A stretch of DNA of 13,845 nt, taken from assembly GCA_001003855.1 (NCBI GenBank), contig LCPX01000019.1, positions 1 to 13,845 on the forward strand, given 5' to 3'. Shown here piece by piece: positions 1 to 5,414 of this stretch (its first letter is position 1; each line of letters begins with the position of its first letter). The DNA comes from Candidatus Moranbacteria bacterium GW2011_GWE1_49_15 (GTDB lineage Bacteria > Patescibacteriota > Minisyncoccia > Moranbacterales > GWC2-37-73). The translations under genes and the position numbers were made by a program. The notes beneath the pieces are model-generated. The model ran no database searches, was not told the origin of the DNA, and saw only the letters and a list, made by a program, of their open reading frames with translations.

Positions 1-23
1 AAGCTTTTTTGTTCCAACATGAA

Positions 24-206
24 TCAAGTCTTTTTCTTCTTGGCCTGTACTCCGGCCAGTTTGCGCTGGAGATCCTTACAATTGCGGGTCGGTCCCCACA
101 GCTTGGAATCGCTCATCGATTGGCTGATGCGTTTTTTCAGTTCGTTCTCCTTGCGCTTGAGCTTTTTCTTCTGCTGCTGCCTGCGACTCGGACGATGTCT
201 CGCCAT
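24..206 (-). CDS. Small, very basic hypothetical protein (60 aa)
   Basis: I do not recognise this family. The product is strongly basic: residues 1-27 are almost all Arg, Lys and Gln, followed by a Lys/Glu-alternating stretch that could form a short helix, and the protein ends in a KKKK cluster. Nucleic-acid or ribosome binding is a reasonable inference, but no domain is visible. The chosen start is the ATG at 206, which has a GGAGG motif 8 nt upstream. An in-frame TTG at 212 sits only about 3 nt from that motif and is unlikely to be used. The gene follows the 93-aa gene on the same strand after 27 nt, so it is probably the last visible member of a three-gene operon. It contains a single Cys and no zinc motif, unlike its two upstream neighbours. 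Confidence 0.6.
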   Translation of the reverse strand: MARHRPSRRQQQKKKLKRKENELKKRISQSMSDSKLWGPTRNCKDLQRKLAGVQAKKKKT

Positions 207-233
207 CTTCAATTCCTCCCCTTACCGGAAAAA

Positions 234-515
234 TCACCTGCTCAGCATGACACCGATAGAAACGATGCCGATGATTACAGCGACTATCCATCCCCAAGGG
301 GTCTGAGATGAGGGATATTGATTATTGGGCCCTGGGCTTGGGTTTCCGGGACGAATAATCCTGATCGATTTGGTATGATACCGGTAGCAACCGCCGTCCA
401 TCGGCCTATTGTTCCAGTAATGGACCTTGCCCCAAATCTTTCTCCCGCAGGATGAACATTTCGGTTTAGGATTCCTTGATCGCCCGCGTCCTTTATTGTA
501 CCATCTTTTTCCCAT
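234..515 (-). CDS. Zinc-finger-like small protein with C-terminal membrane helix (93 aa)
   Basis: The basic N-terminus (residues 1-19) is followed by a putative metal site, C20-x2-C23 ... C43-x3-H47, then a Pro/Asn/Gly-rich linker (about 55-73) and one hydrophobic helix at about 74-91 that runs almost to the C-terminus. This suggests a tail-anchored protein with a cytosolic zinc-binding head. The segment just after the first Cys pair contains KVHYW, which is also found in the neighbouring 125-aa protein at the same position relative to its Cys pair, so the two zinc heads are probably related. The start at 515 is supported by AAGGAGAG about 6 nt upstream. The 49-nt gap from the upstream gene and the 27-nt gap to the downstream gene indicate an operon. 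The function is unknown. Confidence 0.65.
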   Translation of the reverse strand: MGKRWYNKGRGRSRNPKPKCSSCGRKIWGKVHYWNNRPMDGGCYRYHTKSIRIIRPGNPSPGPNNQYPSSQTPWGWIVAVIIGIVSIGVMLSR

Positions 516-564
516 CGCCTCTCTCCTTCCAGCTTAGGTATCCGGTTATCGATATTTTCGATGC

Positions 565-942
565 CTATGGCCGACTTCTCCGATTCACCTCCTTCCTTAC
601 CCAAATACGTACCTTTCTATAAAATTTCTCAAAAAGCAACGACGCCACATTATGGTAATAACATAAGTGATGAAACGACCACTTGTTGCGACGGCAAACT
701 AATCCACGGATTTCCCTAAGACATAAGAAGCATCGTGGATTCAACTTTGACCTAGGAGAAATTGGATAACCTGGATCACGATAAACCAACTCTCGCCAAC
801 ATTTACTGCAATAAATTTTACCACCCCAATAATGTACTTTTCTGCCTAGTGAAATAAGTCTATGACAATAAGAACATCTTTTTCGCTTTGCCACTCTTTC
901 AACCTTAATGGTTTTCTTGCTTTCAATAGCGTCATCGCACAT
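565..942 (-). CDS. Double zinc-finger protein, LIM-like spacing (125 aa)
   Basis: Two putative zinc modules are visible: C23-x2-C26-x18-C45-x2-C48 and C71-x2-C74-x16-H91-x2-C94. The second has the spacing of half a LIM domain. The C-terminus (100-125) is basic and aromatic. The open frame extends upstream to an ATG at 972, but I chose the ATG at 942. It has AAGGAGG 7 nt upstream, whereas 972 has no Shine-Dalgarno and coincides with the expected transcription start just downstream of the TATAAT box at 979-984. No catalytic motif is seen. A role in nucleic-acid or protein binding is inferred from the zinc fingers and high charge only. It appears to be the first gene of the three-gene small-protein operon. 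Confidence 0.7.
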   Translation of the reverse strand: MCDDAIESKKTIKVERVAKRKRCSYCHRLISLGRKVHYWGGKIYCSKCWRELVYRDPGYPISPRSKLNPRCFLCLREIRGLVCRRNKWSFHHLCYYHNVASLLFEKFYRKVRIWVRKEVNRRSRP

Positions 943-978
943 GCCACATCCTCCTTCTCCAGTTTCTGACATGTTGAA

Positions 979-984
979 ATTATA
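979..984 (-). promoter_or_regulatory. -10 box (TATAAT) for the small zinc-protein operon
   Basis: A perfect TATAAT on the minus strand places the start of transcription near 972, about 30 nt before the ATG at 942. No good -35 box lies 17 nt upstream (the hexamer there is AATATC), so either an activator helps or the box is coincidental. It lies after the terminator of the preceding minus-strand gene, as an operon promoter would. Confidence 0.45.
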
Positions 985-1062
985 AAAGAACCTTCCTTTT
1001 TGATATTACAATATATCCCACAAATCTCTTAACGTCAAACCCTGGGATTTTCGGGACAAATT

Positions 1063-1102
1063 AAAAAAGCCAGGTACATATCAAATTATATGATACACTG
1101 GC
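1063..1102 (-). terminator. Rho-independent terminator of the 76-aa gene
   Basis: Read on the minus strand, GCCAG and CTGGC close a stem that continues through GTA/TAC and CATAT/ATATG with two single-T bulges around an AATTTG loop. It is followed directly by six T residues (1068-1063). It sits about 30 nt after the stop codon at 1134. Confidence 0.7.
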
Positions 1103-1133
1103 ATTTCATTTGTTCAGAGCTTGCGGCCGGCGA

Positions 1134-1364
1134 TCAGTTCTTGCCGATGAAGTAGGCCTTGGAAAATTCGGCGTTCTCGCCGTGACGGAGGACATTGCGC
1201 TCGAGTTGGCTCAACGCGAAACCGAGTTTCGCACTGAGACGCTCGTGCACTTCTTCCCTGGGACCGAAGCTCAAGTCGAAAATCTCCATCCTTGGAGGAC
1301 GATGGATAGAAGTGACCCTCCACTCCGTCCGATAATGCTTGTTACCGCCGTTTCTTCGTGGCAT
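1134..1364 (-). CDS. Hypothetical protein (76 aa)
   Basis: I do not recognise this protein. The N-terminus is basic (residues 1-25, with Arg, Lys and His), followed by a mixed-charge region that includes an amphipathic helix-like stretch at about 42-65. There are no Cys residues, no membrane helix and no catalytic motif. The start at 1364 is supported by a strong GGAGGTG about 6 nt upstream. The open frame extends to an ATG at 1493, but that start has no ribosome binding site and lies at the likely transcription start, so the longer form is unlikely. It appears monocistronic, with its own promoter (about 1484-1512) and terminator (1063-1102). Confidence 0.6.
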   Translation of the reverse strand: MPRRNGGNKHYRTEWRVTSIHRPPRMEIFDLSFGPREEVHERLSAKLGFALSQLERNVLRHGENAEFSKAYFIGKN

Positions 1365-1483
1365 ACCTTTCACCTCCTTCCGGTAAAAGTCTTCGGTTTT
1401 CCCGGATGACCGCCATCCGGCTTGCTGATTCCAAGGCCCCTTGGCCCCGAAAACTGTACAGAAAGAACCTGGCACTTCGATCG

Positions 1484-1512
1484 AAATTACCATACATAAC
1501 TTTATTTGTCAA
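1484..1512 (-). promoter_or_regulatory. Probable promoter of the 76-aa gene
   Basis: The minus strand carries a perfect -35 TTGACA (1512-1507). At the ideal 17-nt spacing the -10 hexamer is only TAATTT (1489-1484); at 15 nt it is GGTAAT. The resulting leader to the ATG at 1364 is about 110 nt. The -35 is convincing, the -10 is weak. Confidence 0.4.
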
Positions 1513-1532
1513 CGGCAAAACGATAATAAACT

Positions 1533-1554
1533 ACCACCAGCTAACGCTGGTGGT
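1533..1554. repeat. Hairpin, 9-bp stem, TAAC loop (IS 3' side, distal)
   Basis: ACCACCAGC and GCTGGTGGT pair around TAAC. A T-rich tract follows on the plus strand, so it could also terminate plus-strand transcription. It has the same loop as the other three hairpins of this element. Confidence 0.8.
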
Positions 1555-1563
1555 TTTTATCAT

Positions 1564-1579
1564 GCCGACTAACGTCGGC
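1564..1579. repeat. Hairpin, 6-bp stem, TAAC loop (IS 3' side, proximal)
   Basis: GCCGAC and GTCGGC pair around TAAC. The hairpin abuts the stop codon of the transposase's second frame at 1579-1581. Confidence 0.75.
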
Positions 1580-2000
1580 TAAAACAATTTGAGGTTTTCG
1601 ATGTCCACTTTCCGGTGTTCTTGGTTTTTGATGTAGTTTATCAATGCGTGCTTGTTTATTCCTACCGTAGAAACGAAGTAACCTCGTGCCCAGGGATTTC
1701 CTTTTGGGAATTTCTTTGTTTTTTCTTGAGCCAACTTGCCGATTTGGATTTCAGAACTTGGATTGCATATGATACGGAATATTTGGGAGGTATGACCAGA
1801 TACAAGTGGATGTGTTCGTCTCCGATGTGCCATTGGACAAGAGTAAAGCCCTTCCATTTCGCAATGAACTTGAATATTCTCTTGAGCTCTTGTTTAATAT
1901 AGTTATCAGCTAGGACTTTTCCGCGGTAGCGCGGAGTCCATACGATATGGTACTGGCATACGTATGTGGAATGCTCCAGCTGATAGAGTTTGGTCAACAT
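1579..2000 (-). pseudogene. tnpA: IS200/IS605 TnpA transposase, split by a -1 frame change
   Basis: TnpA is a Y1 HUH nuclease that cuts and rejoins single-stranded DNA. The first frame (2000->1662) has the family start (YHIVWTPRYRGKVL), the HUH pair H63-I-H65 and PPKYSVS. The second frame carries the conserved WARGYFVSTVG and the YIKNQ helix with the catalytic Tyr, and ends at 1579. The frames join at an A6 run on the minus strand (1719-1724). One extra A would restore a continuous protein of about 140 aa, the normal family length. This is therefore a one-base deletion, a sequencing error, or a site of programmed slippage. The first frame alone lacks the catalytic Tyr. The ATG at 2000 follows GGGAGGTG, which is buried in a hairpin. 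Confidence 0.85.
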
Positions 2001-2031
2001 AAAATCACCTCCCTTCCAGAGGTGATTTTAT
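1999..2031 (-). promoter_or_regulatory. Hairpin hiding the tnpA ribosome binding site and start codon
   Basis: A perfect 13-bp inverted repeat (1999-2011 with 2019-2031) surrounds a 7-nt loop. In the tnpA transcript its 3' arm and the adjoining part hold the GAGGTG Shine-Dalgarno and the first two bases of the AUG. A stem over the start site that lowers TnpA translation is known for IS200, so I read this as the same control. Confidence 0.75.
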
Positions 2032-2040
2032 CATTATTCA

Positions 2041-2054
2041 AGAGCTAACGCTTT
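2041..2054. repeat. Short hairpin, TAAC loop (IS 5' side, proximal)
   Basis: AGAGC pairs with GCTTT (one G-T pair) around TAAC. This is the weakest of the four copies and is recognised by its loop and position. Confidence 0.5.
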
Positions 2055-2063
2055 AAACGCACA

Positions 2064-2081
2064 CACCCGCTAACGCGGGTG
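2064..2081. repeat. Hairpin, 7-bp stem, TAAC loop (IS 5' side, distal)
   Basis: CACCCGC and GCGGGTG pair around TAAC. The GGTGG after the loop resembles the distal hairpin on the other side of tnpA. Confidence 0.75.
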
Positions 2082-2095
2082 GTTTACCGGGTTAA

Positions 2096-2128
2096 TTAAA
2101 AACCGCATATTGCAAAAGCAATATGCGG
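2096..2128 (-). terminator. Rho-independent terminator of the membrane-protein gene
   Basis: A perfect 11-bp stem (2103-2113 with 2118-2128) has a four-base loop. On the minus strand it is followed by TTTTTAATT. It lies about 20 nt after the stop codon at 2150. Confidence 0.85.
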
Positions 2129-2149
2129 ATATCGACCATCGTCATGGCC

Positions 2150-3028
2150 TTAAAGCAATTGGATGGTAAACCGCGTTCCCGGCGGATATGAATGCAGCAT
2201 TTCGATTACTAAAACAGATCCGGAAAAACTGGCTTCCTTGAATGGAATCGAGACCTTTTGTCCGCTTCCCGGAAAAACGGCATACGCCCTTACAGGCGGC
2301 GTTCTGCTGAGATTCCTTGTAAGTTCGGCATAGATATACTTGCCGTTGACCCTGGCACGGACTATCTGCAAATCCGGGACATATTTTTCCCGATTTTGCC
2401 TGGGAGGAGGTTGGTATTGATAAGCTTCTTTTTTGCCGGCCCCATAACCGGAAGGTTTCTCTTCGGATTTTTTGGTTATGGTGCCGGGATCCTTTTTCCG
2501 CTCTTGCGGAACTCGGACAGCATTTCCATCCTCAACTTTTTTCGAAGCATCTCCGACAAGAGGTGCCGAGAAAGGGGCGGGTTTATTTTTTTTTCCGACC
2601 CAATAGTAGTAGGCGCCAAAGATCACTACGGCCAAGGCCGCTAGCGCGATCAGGAAAGCCACGATTCGTTCTGACAAATCGGAGCGGTCCTCGATTTTTC
2701 TCGGTGGAGGAAAATTCCTGATATCCGGATGCACTTCGTAATCAAGCGGATTTCTAACCTGCACCGCCGGCTTATTCGGTTCTGCCGGCTTAGGCGACTG
2801 TGGCTCTGATTGAACGGAGCAGCTTTTGGTTTTATCCGCTTGCGCAGAAATCCCCTGTTTCCGCTTTGCCACGGAAGATGTTTTTTTCAAGGTTCTGTTC
2901 CTATCGATAGTGATAAAAATGCTGTCCCTTTGATCTCCTTCGGGATTTTCTTCCAAATATCCCTCCAGTTCGTTTTCGGTAAGTTTTCTCCTTTTGTTTC
3001 CGTTTACCCCTTGATTTTCATTGCCCAT
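2150..3028 (-). CDS. Single-pass membrane protein with disordered flanks (292 aa)
   Basis: I do not recognise this protein. Residues 1-118 are polar and low in complexity, with basic clusters and a Ser/Thr/Arg-rich stretch at about 39-60 that could be a phosphorylation target (inference). One clear membrane helix lies at about 121-143, followed by Lys and a charged, Pro-rich stalk (145-214). A compact C-terminal segment (about 215-292) with alternating hydrophobic residues looks beta-rich, perhaps an Ig-like fold. There is no signal peptide. A GGAGGTGG Shine-Dalgarno precedes the ATG at 3028. The gene is divergent from the vWA gene, with promoters back to back, which suggests shared control. 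By position it could be the membrane sensor or substrate for the vWA/kinase pair, but no sequence motif proves this. Confidence 0.75.
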   Translation of the reverse strand: MGNENQGVNGNKRRKLTENELEGYLEENPEGDQRDSIFITIDRNRTLKKTSSVAKRKQGISAQADKTKSCSVQSEPQSPKPAEPNKPAVQVRNPLDYEVHPDIRNFPPPRKIEDRSDLSERIVAFLIALAALAVVIFGAYYYWVGKKNKPAPFSAPLVGDASKKVEDGNAVRVPQERKKDPGTITKKSEEKPSGYGAGKKEAYQYQPPPRQNREKYVPDLQIVRARVNGKYIYAELTRNLSRTPPVRAYAVFPGSGQKVSIPFKEASFSGSVLVIEMLHSYPPGTRFTIQLL

Positions 3029-3081
3029 AATCCACCTCCTTCTCAGCTGGATTTTCCATTTATTGTCAAAAAACCGGTCAT

Positions 3082-3096
3082 CATCGTATGACGATG
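3082..3096. promoter_or_regulatory. Palindrome, possible operator
   Basis: CATCGT-ATG-ACGATG is a perfect 6-bp inverted repeat with a 3-nt centre. It ends two bases from the -10 box of the minus-strand promoter and covers its expected transcription start, a typical repressor position. No regulator gene is seen nearby. Confidence 0.35.
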
Positions 3097-3097
3097 G

Positions 3098-3126
3098 ATA
3101 TTACGATACTTTATTCGAAAAGTCAA
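3098..3126 (-). promoter_or_regulatory. Promoter of the membrane-protein gene
   Basis: On the minus strand, TTGACT (3126-3121), 17 nt, TAATAT (3103-3098). The -35 matches 5 of 6 consensus bases, the -10 matches 4 of 6, and spacing is ideal. It gives a leader of about 60 nt before the ATG at 3028. Confidence 0.6.
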
Positions 3127-3152
3127 TAGGGAAATTGATTGCCCTCGACCTC

Positions 3153-3181
3153 TTGACAGAAAACAAATAATCCAATACAAT
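3153..3181 (+). promoter_or_regulatory. Strong sigma70-type promoter of the vWA gene
   Basis: TTGACA (3153-3158), exactly 17 nt, then TACAAT (3176-3181): a perfect -35, 5 of 6 at -10, and optimal spacing. The expected start of transcription is near 3188, giving a leader of about 170 nt before the ATG at 3361. Its -35 is 26 nt from the -35 of the opposing promoter. Confidence 0.8.
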
Positions 3182-3238
3182 ATGGTATCGAAGCGAAATT
3201 GCCTGTTTTCAAATAGTAGCGCTGTTTTCTGGCAAATT

Positions 3239-3274
3239 TTTCCCGAAGCTTCCGATAATAGAAGTTTCGGGAAA
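3239..3274 (+). promoter_or_regulatory. Long leader hairpin upstream of the vWA gene
   Basis: About 14 bp pair (3239-3252 with 3261-3274, one G-T pair) around the loop CGATAATA. It lies between the promoter and the ribosome binding site and is not followed by a T run, so it is not a simple terminator. It could be a leader control element or an mRNA stabiliser. A smaller 5-bp hairpin follows near 3304-3317. Confidence 0.45.
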
Positions 3275-3360
3275 GCTTTGCTCAAAACGAGCCAAGGCCA
3301 GGACGGGAATGGTCCCGCCCGAAAAGTACTTTTACACTTTGAAGAAAAGAGGAGGTGATC

Positions 3361-4104
3361 ATGAAAGAAAGATTTTTGACAAGGGAAGAATTGATGGTCG
3401 AGGGAGGAATTGATGCCGCTCAGACTCCCCCTATAAATCATAACGAGCGCCGCAAACAATTGATCATCATCGACCTGATTTTCGACATTTCTCTTTCCAT
3501 GTCTCTCTTTTTCTCTGATCTGATCCATGGCTTCAATCAGCTCATCCTGCCCGGTCTCAAAAAGGTTCATGAGAAAGACGCGGCGGCAATCCGCCTCGGA
3601 TGTATCCTTTTTTCCGACGAGGTCGTCAAGCCTTGGTACGGATTTTTGCCGTTGGACCAGATTGAAAAGCGTAGCCTTCGCATAACTGACTTCGAGGCTC
3701 CAGGATTGAAGGGTCAGACTGCCCTTTACCGTGCGATCATCGAAGCCCTGCGAGGAACATCGGCGGTATCCGACAAGCTCCGGAATAATAACTCTTTGCC
3801 CATCAGAAAACTCATGATCATCACTGACGGGGCTAATAACGAGGCTCCGTTTGATGTGTCAGAAGTTCGCAAAGCTGTCATTGACTTCAATCTCGGCGAA
3901 GAAGATACTCTCGCAATGGCTTATTTCGACACGAATCAAGGTCTTTCCTTGGATAAATTCAACGCCATGGCCAAGGCGATCGGTGTCACCCATAAAGGCT
4001 ACTTTGACCTCACCAAGGACGGCAACAAACAGAACATTGAAGACCGCCGCAAAGCTTTCCGACGGGCACTGAATCTCTTTTCGAAAGAAAGCGTTCTCAA
4101 GTGA
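3361..4104 (+). CDS. von Willebrand factor A domain protein, TerY/YegL-like (247 aa)
   Basis: A vWA domain fills most of the protein. The metal-ion-dependent adhesion site is complete: D42-x-S44-x-S46 after a hydrophobic strand, T120 in GQTAL, and D156 in ITDGANN. Such domains bind a divalent metal and a protein partner. There is no signal peptide or membrane helix, so it is cytosolic. The length is close to TerY (about 210 aa). The ATG at 3361 has a near-perfect AGGAGGTGAT just upstream; an in-frame GTG at 3355 lies inside that motif and is not the start. A kinase-like gene follows on the same strand, a pairing known from TerY-P triads such as E. coli yegI/yegK/yegL. In those systems the vWA protein is thought to work with a kinase and a phosphatase. 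The exact partner here is unknown. Confidence 0.85.
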   Translation: MKERFLTREELMVEGGIDAAQTPPINHNERRKQLIIIDLIFDISLSMSLFFSDLIHGFNQLILPGLKKVHEKDAAAIRLGCILFSDEVVKPWYGFLPLDQIEKRSLRITDFEAPGLKGQTALYRAIIEALRGTSAVSDKLRNNNSLPIRKLMIITDGANNEAPFDVSEVRKAVIDFNLGEEDTLAMAYFDTNQGLSLDKFNAMAKAIGVTHKGYFDLTKDGNKQNIEDRRKAFRRALNLFSKESVLK

Positions 4105-4110
4105 TATCAG

Positions 4111-4156
4111 GAGGGTGGCGGAAGAAAGTATTCTTCCGCCACCCTCGTCCATTTTT
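4111..4156 (+). terminator. Strong hairpin after the vWA gene, probable terminator
   Basis: A perfect 16-bp stem (4111-4126 with 4131-4146) has a 4-nt loop. It starts 6 nt after the vWA stop codon. Five T residues come only after a 5-nt gap (4152-4156), so termination may be partial and leave some read-through into the kinase gene. Confidence 0.65.
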
Positions 4157-4158
4157 GA

Positions 4159-4205
4159 TATATTTTTCAAAAAATAAGAAAATCTCGTATTTTTTAAAAA
4201 ATATA
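4159..4205. repeat. AT-only long inverted repeat between vWA and kinase genes
   Basis: Two 18-nt arms (4159-4176 and 4188-4205) pair at 17 of 18 positions around an 11-nt loop. They are almost entirely A and T. It could extrude as a cruciform, serve as an upstream promoter element, or be a second terminator. Confidence 0.6.
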
Positions 4206-4212
4206 CCATACG

Positions 4213-4218
4213 TATATA
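4213..4218 (+). promoter_or_regulatory. Possible -10 box for the kinase gene
   Basis: TATATA lies 50 nt before the kinase ATG, just after the AT-rich inverted repeat. The hexamer at -35 is only TTTTTT. A separate promoter would make sense if the hairpin at 4111-4146 stops transcription, but the signal is weak. Confidence 0.25.
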
Positions 4219-4267
4219 TAAGAAGATCCTTACCAACAAAATATTCACCCCTGACGCGGAGGATGCT

Positions 4268-5269
4268 ATGTATGTCGAATCCACGGATAAGAAACTCAGG
4301 CAATTAATCACTTTACGCGAACTTAAAGAATTTGATGGTGGAAATGAAGGAACGATCTATGCCTGGCCACTGAAAAAAAGAGCGGTCAAGATATTGGCGG
4401 ATGATGAAAATTCACATATCAAAGCGTCCCGCCTCGTGAAATGCATGCACTTTTATGAGTTCGTATATCGGGGACTTGGCGGATTCGCCACTATTCCACA
4501 AAACCTAATTTTCGACGGTACTCCGACTTCTCCTAAGGTAGTCGGGTTCGTAATGGAAAACTGCCAAGGGTGGTGGGAGCTCAACAGACTTAAAAACCAG
4601 GATTTTTTGAAAAAATACGGACTGGGACTTCATGATATAGTCCTTATGCTCATAAAAATCTACCGAGCGGTAAGAGAGGCTCATAAAAGAGGAGCTCTTA
4701 TCGGAGATTTGAATCTTCAAAACATCATCTTCAATTATGAAATCAGAAAGGAGGCTAGTGCTATAATCAAAGTATTTAACACAAGGCTGGTGGATGTTGA
4801 CAGTTGGGGATTCAGACGGCCGGATTTGGATCTGGATTTCCCTCCATCAGCCCAAGATCCCACTGTATGTCACCCAAGGGTGCTAAGGGCTCTGTCTGAA
4901 GGCAAAAAACGACCACAGCCCATTCAAAACGACGATTGGTGGGCATTTGCGCTGCTGTTGTCAACATGCCTTCTGGGATTCGATCCATTTCACGTGGGAG
5001 CCTATCCGAGAAGCAAAAAAGTGATAGAAGGTATGACCGTTTGGAATTGCAATCTGGATATGGAAAGGGATGATGCGATCGCCTCCGTCCGAATCGGATC
5101 GAAGATGCGCAAACTGCTCAACGCGCACCTTACCTGCAAAAAAGAAGGGGAGTTCCCGTTTGAGTCCCTGGTGGAATTTTATCAAGGAATCATATCCTGC
5201 AAAAAATGCTCCTTGCAATTTCACAAGGACTCGGTCTATTGCTCGAACTGCAAGACGGCTCATCCGTAG
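4268..5269 (+). CDS. YegI-type protein kinase-like protein with C-terminal zinc ribbon (333 aa)
   Basis: The fold runs in the order of a eukaryotic-like kinase: a glycine-containing loop at 24-31 (GGNEGTIY), AVK with K41, a hinge near 93-100, the catalytic loop IGDLNLQN with D147 and N152, and the metal loop LVDVDSWGF with D176/D178 in place of DFG. DDWWAFALLL (222-231) before DPF matches the helix that follows the activation segment in YegI-like kinases. HRD is absent, and the GDLNxxN/DxDS forms are usual for this family, so it may be active. A zinc ribbon C311-x2-C314 ... C325-x2-C328 ends the protein. The start at 4268 has GGAGG 5 nt upstream. With the vWA gene it forms two thirds of a TerY-P triad; no PP2C gene is present in the window. 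Confidence 0.8.
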   Translation: MYVESTDKKLRQLITLRELKEFDGGNEGTIYAWPLKKRAVKILADDENSHIKASRLVKCMHFYEFVYRGLGGFATIPQNLIFDGTPTSPKVVGFVMENCQGWWELNRLKNQDFLKKYGLGLHDIVLMLIKIYRAVREAHKRGALIGDLNLQNIIFNYEIRKEASAIIKVFNTRLVDVDSWGFRRPDLDLDFPPSAQDPTVCHPRVLRALSEGKKRPQPIQNDDWWAFALLLSTCLLGFDPFHVGAYPRSKKVIEGMTVWNCNLDMERDDAIASVRIGSKMRKLLNAHLTCKKEGEFPFESLVEFYQGIISCKKCSLQFHKDSVYCSNCKTAHP

Positions 5270-5354
5270 CATGCCTGGGCGACCGCTTCACTTTCCGGAA
5301 AAAGGATAACAGCGGGCGCGGATAGCATCGCCATCCGCAGTCTCAAGTGAAGAT

Positions 5355-5390
5355 AAGAGTATTTAGCTCACAAGCTAAATACTCTTTTTT
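5355..5390 (+). terminator. Rho-independent terminator between convergent genes
   Basis: A perfect 14-bp stem (5355-5368 with 5373-5386) and CACA loop are followed by T residues on the plus strand. It ends the kinase transcript about 85 nt after its stop codon. On the minus strand the stem also lies downstream of the 764-aa gene, but the T tract there is poor (ATCTTC), so termination in that direction is less certain. Confidence 0.85.
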
Positions 5391-5414
5391 ATTACAAGTT
5401 CAAATTTTCCGTTA

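Larger units (their letters stand above)
1533..2081 (-). mobile_element. IS200/IS605-type insertion sequence with TAAC-loop hairpins
   Basis: A single Y1 (HUH) transposase gene is flanked by two imperfect-palindrome hairpins on each side (1533-1554, 1564-1579, 2041-2054, 2064-2081). All four have the same TAAC tetraloop. IS200/IS605 elements lack terminal inverted repeats and use subterminal hairpins recognised by TnpA, which fits this layout. The exact ends cannot be fixed from one copy, so the limits given are the outer hairpins. No tnpB-like gene is present. The transposase is frame-interrupted, so the copy may be inactive or may depend on recoding. Confidence 0.75.
3029..3360. other. Divergent intergenic control region
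   Basis: This 332-nt stretch has no credible gene of its own. It holds two back-to-back sigma70-like promoters, a 15-nt palindrome near the minus-strand transcription start, and a leader of about 170 nt for the vWA gene with a long hairpin. Each is listed separately. A minus-strand open frame crosses it, but it is antisense to the vWA gene and lacks a start signal. Confidence 0.7.

Noticed and set aside
284..604. Minus-strand open frame of 106 codons overlapping the 93-aa zinc protein
   Set aside because: It is in another frame of the same strand, lacks a start signal, and the competing frame has a Shine-Dalgarno, a Cys/His cluster and a membrane helix.
943..972. Longer start (ATG 972) for the 125-aa zinc protein
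   Set aside because: There is no ribosome binding site, and it coincides with the predicted transcription start; the ATG at 942 has AAGGAGG at good spacing.
1079..1095. TATCA-N7-TGATA palindrome that could be an operator
   Set aside because: It is the inner part of the bulged terminator stem at 1069-1102, which explains its symmetry.
3043..3570. Minus-strand open frame of 175 codons crossing the divergent promoter region
   Set aside because: It overlaps the vWA start region in antisense, covers two good promoters and has no Shine-Dalgarno.
5270..5354. GCGGAT...ATCCGC hairpin near 5319-5339
   Set aside because: A 6-bp stem with a 9-nt loop and no T tract; the strong terminator just downstream explains transcript ending better.
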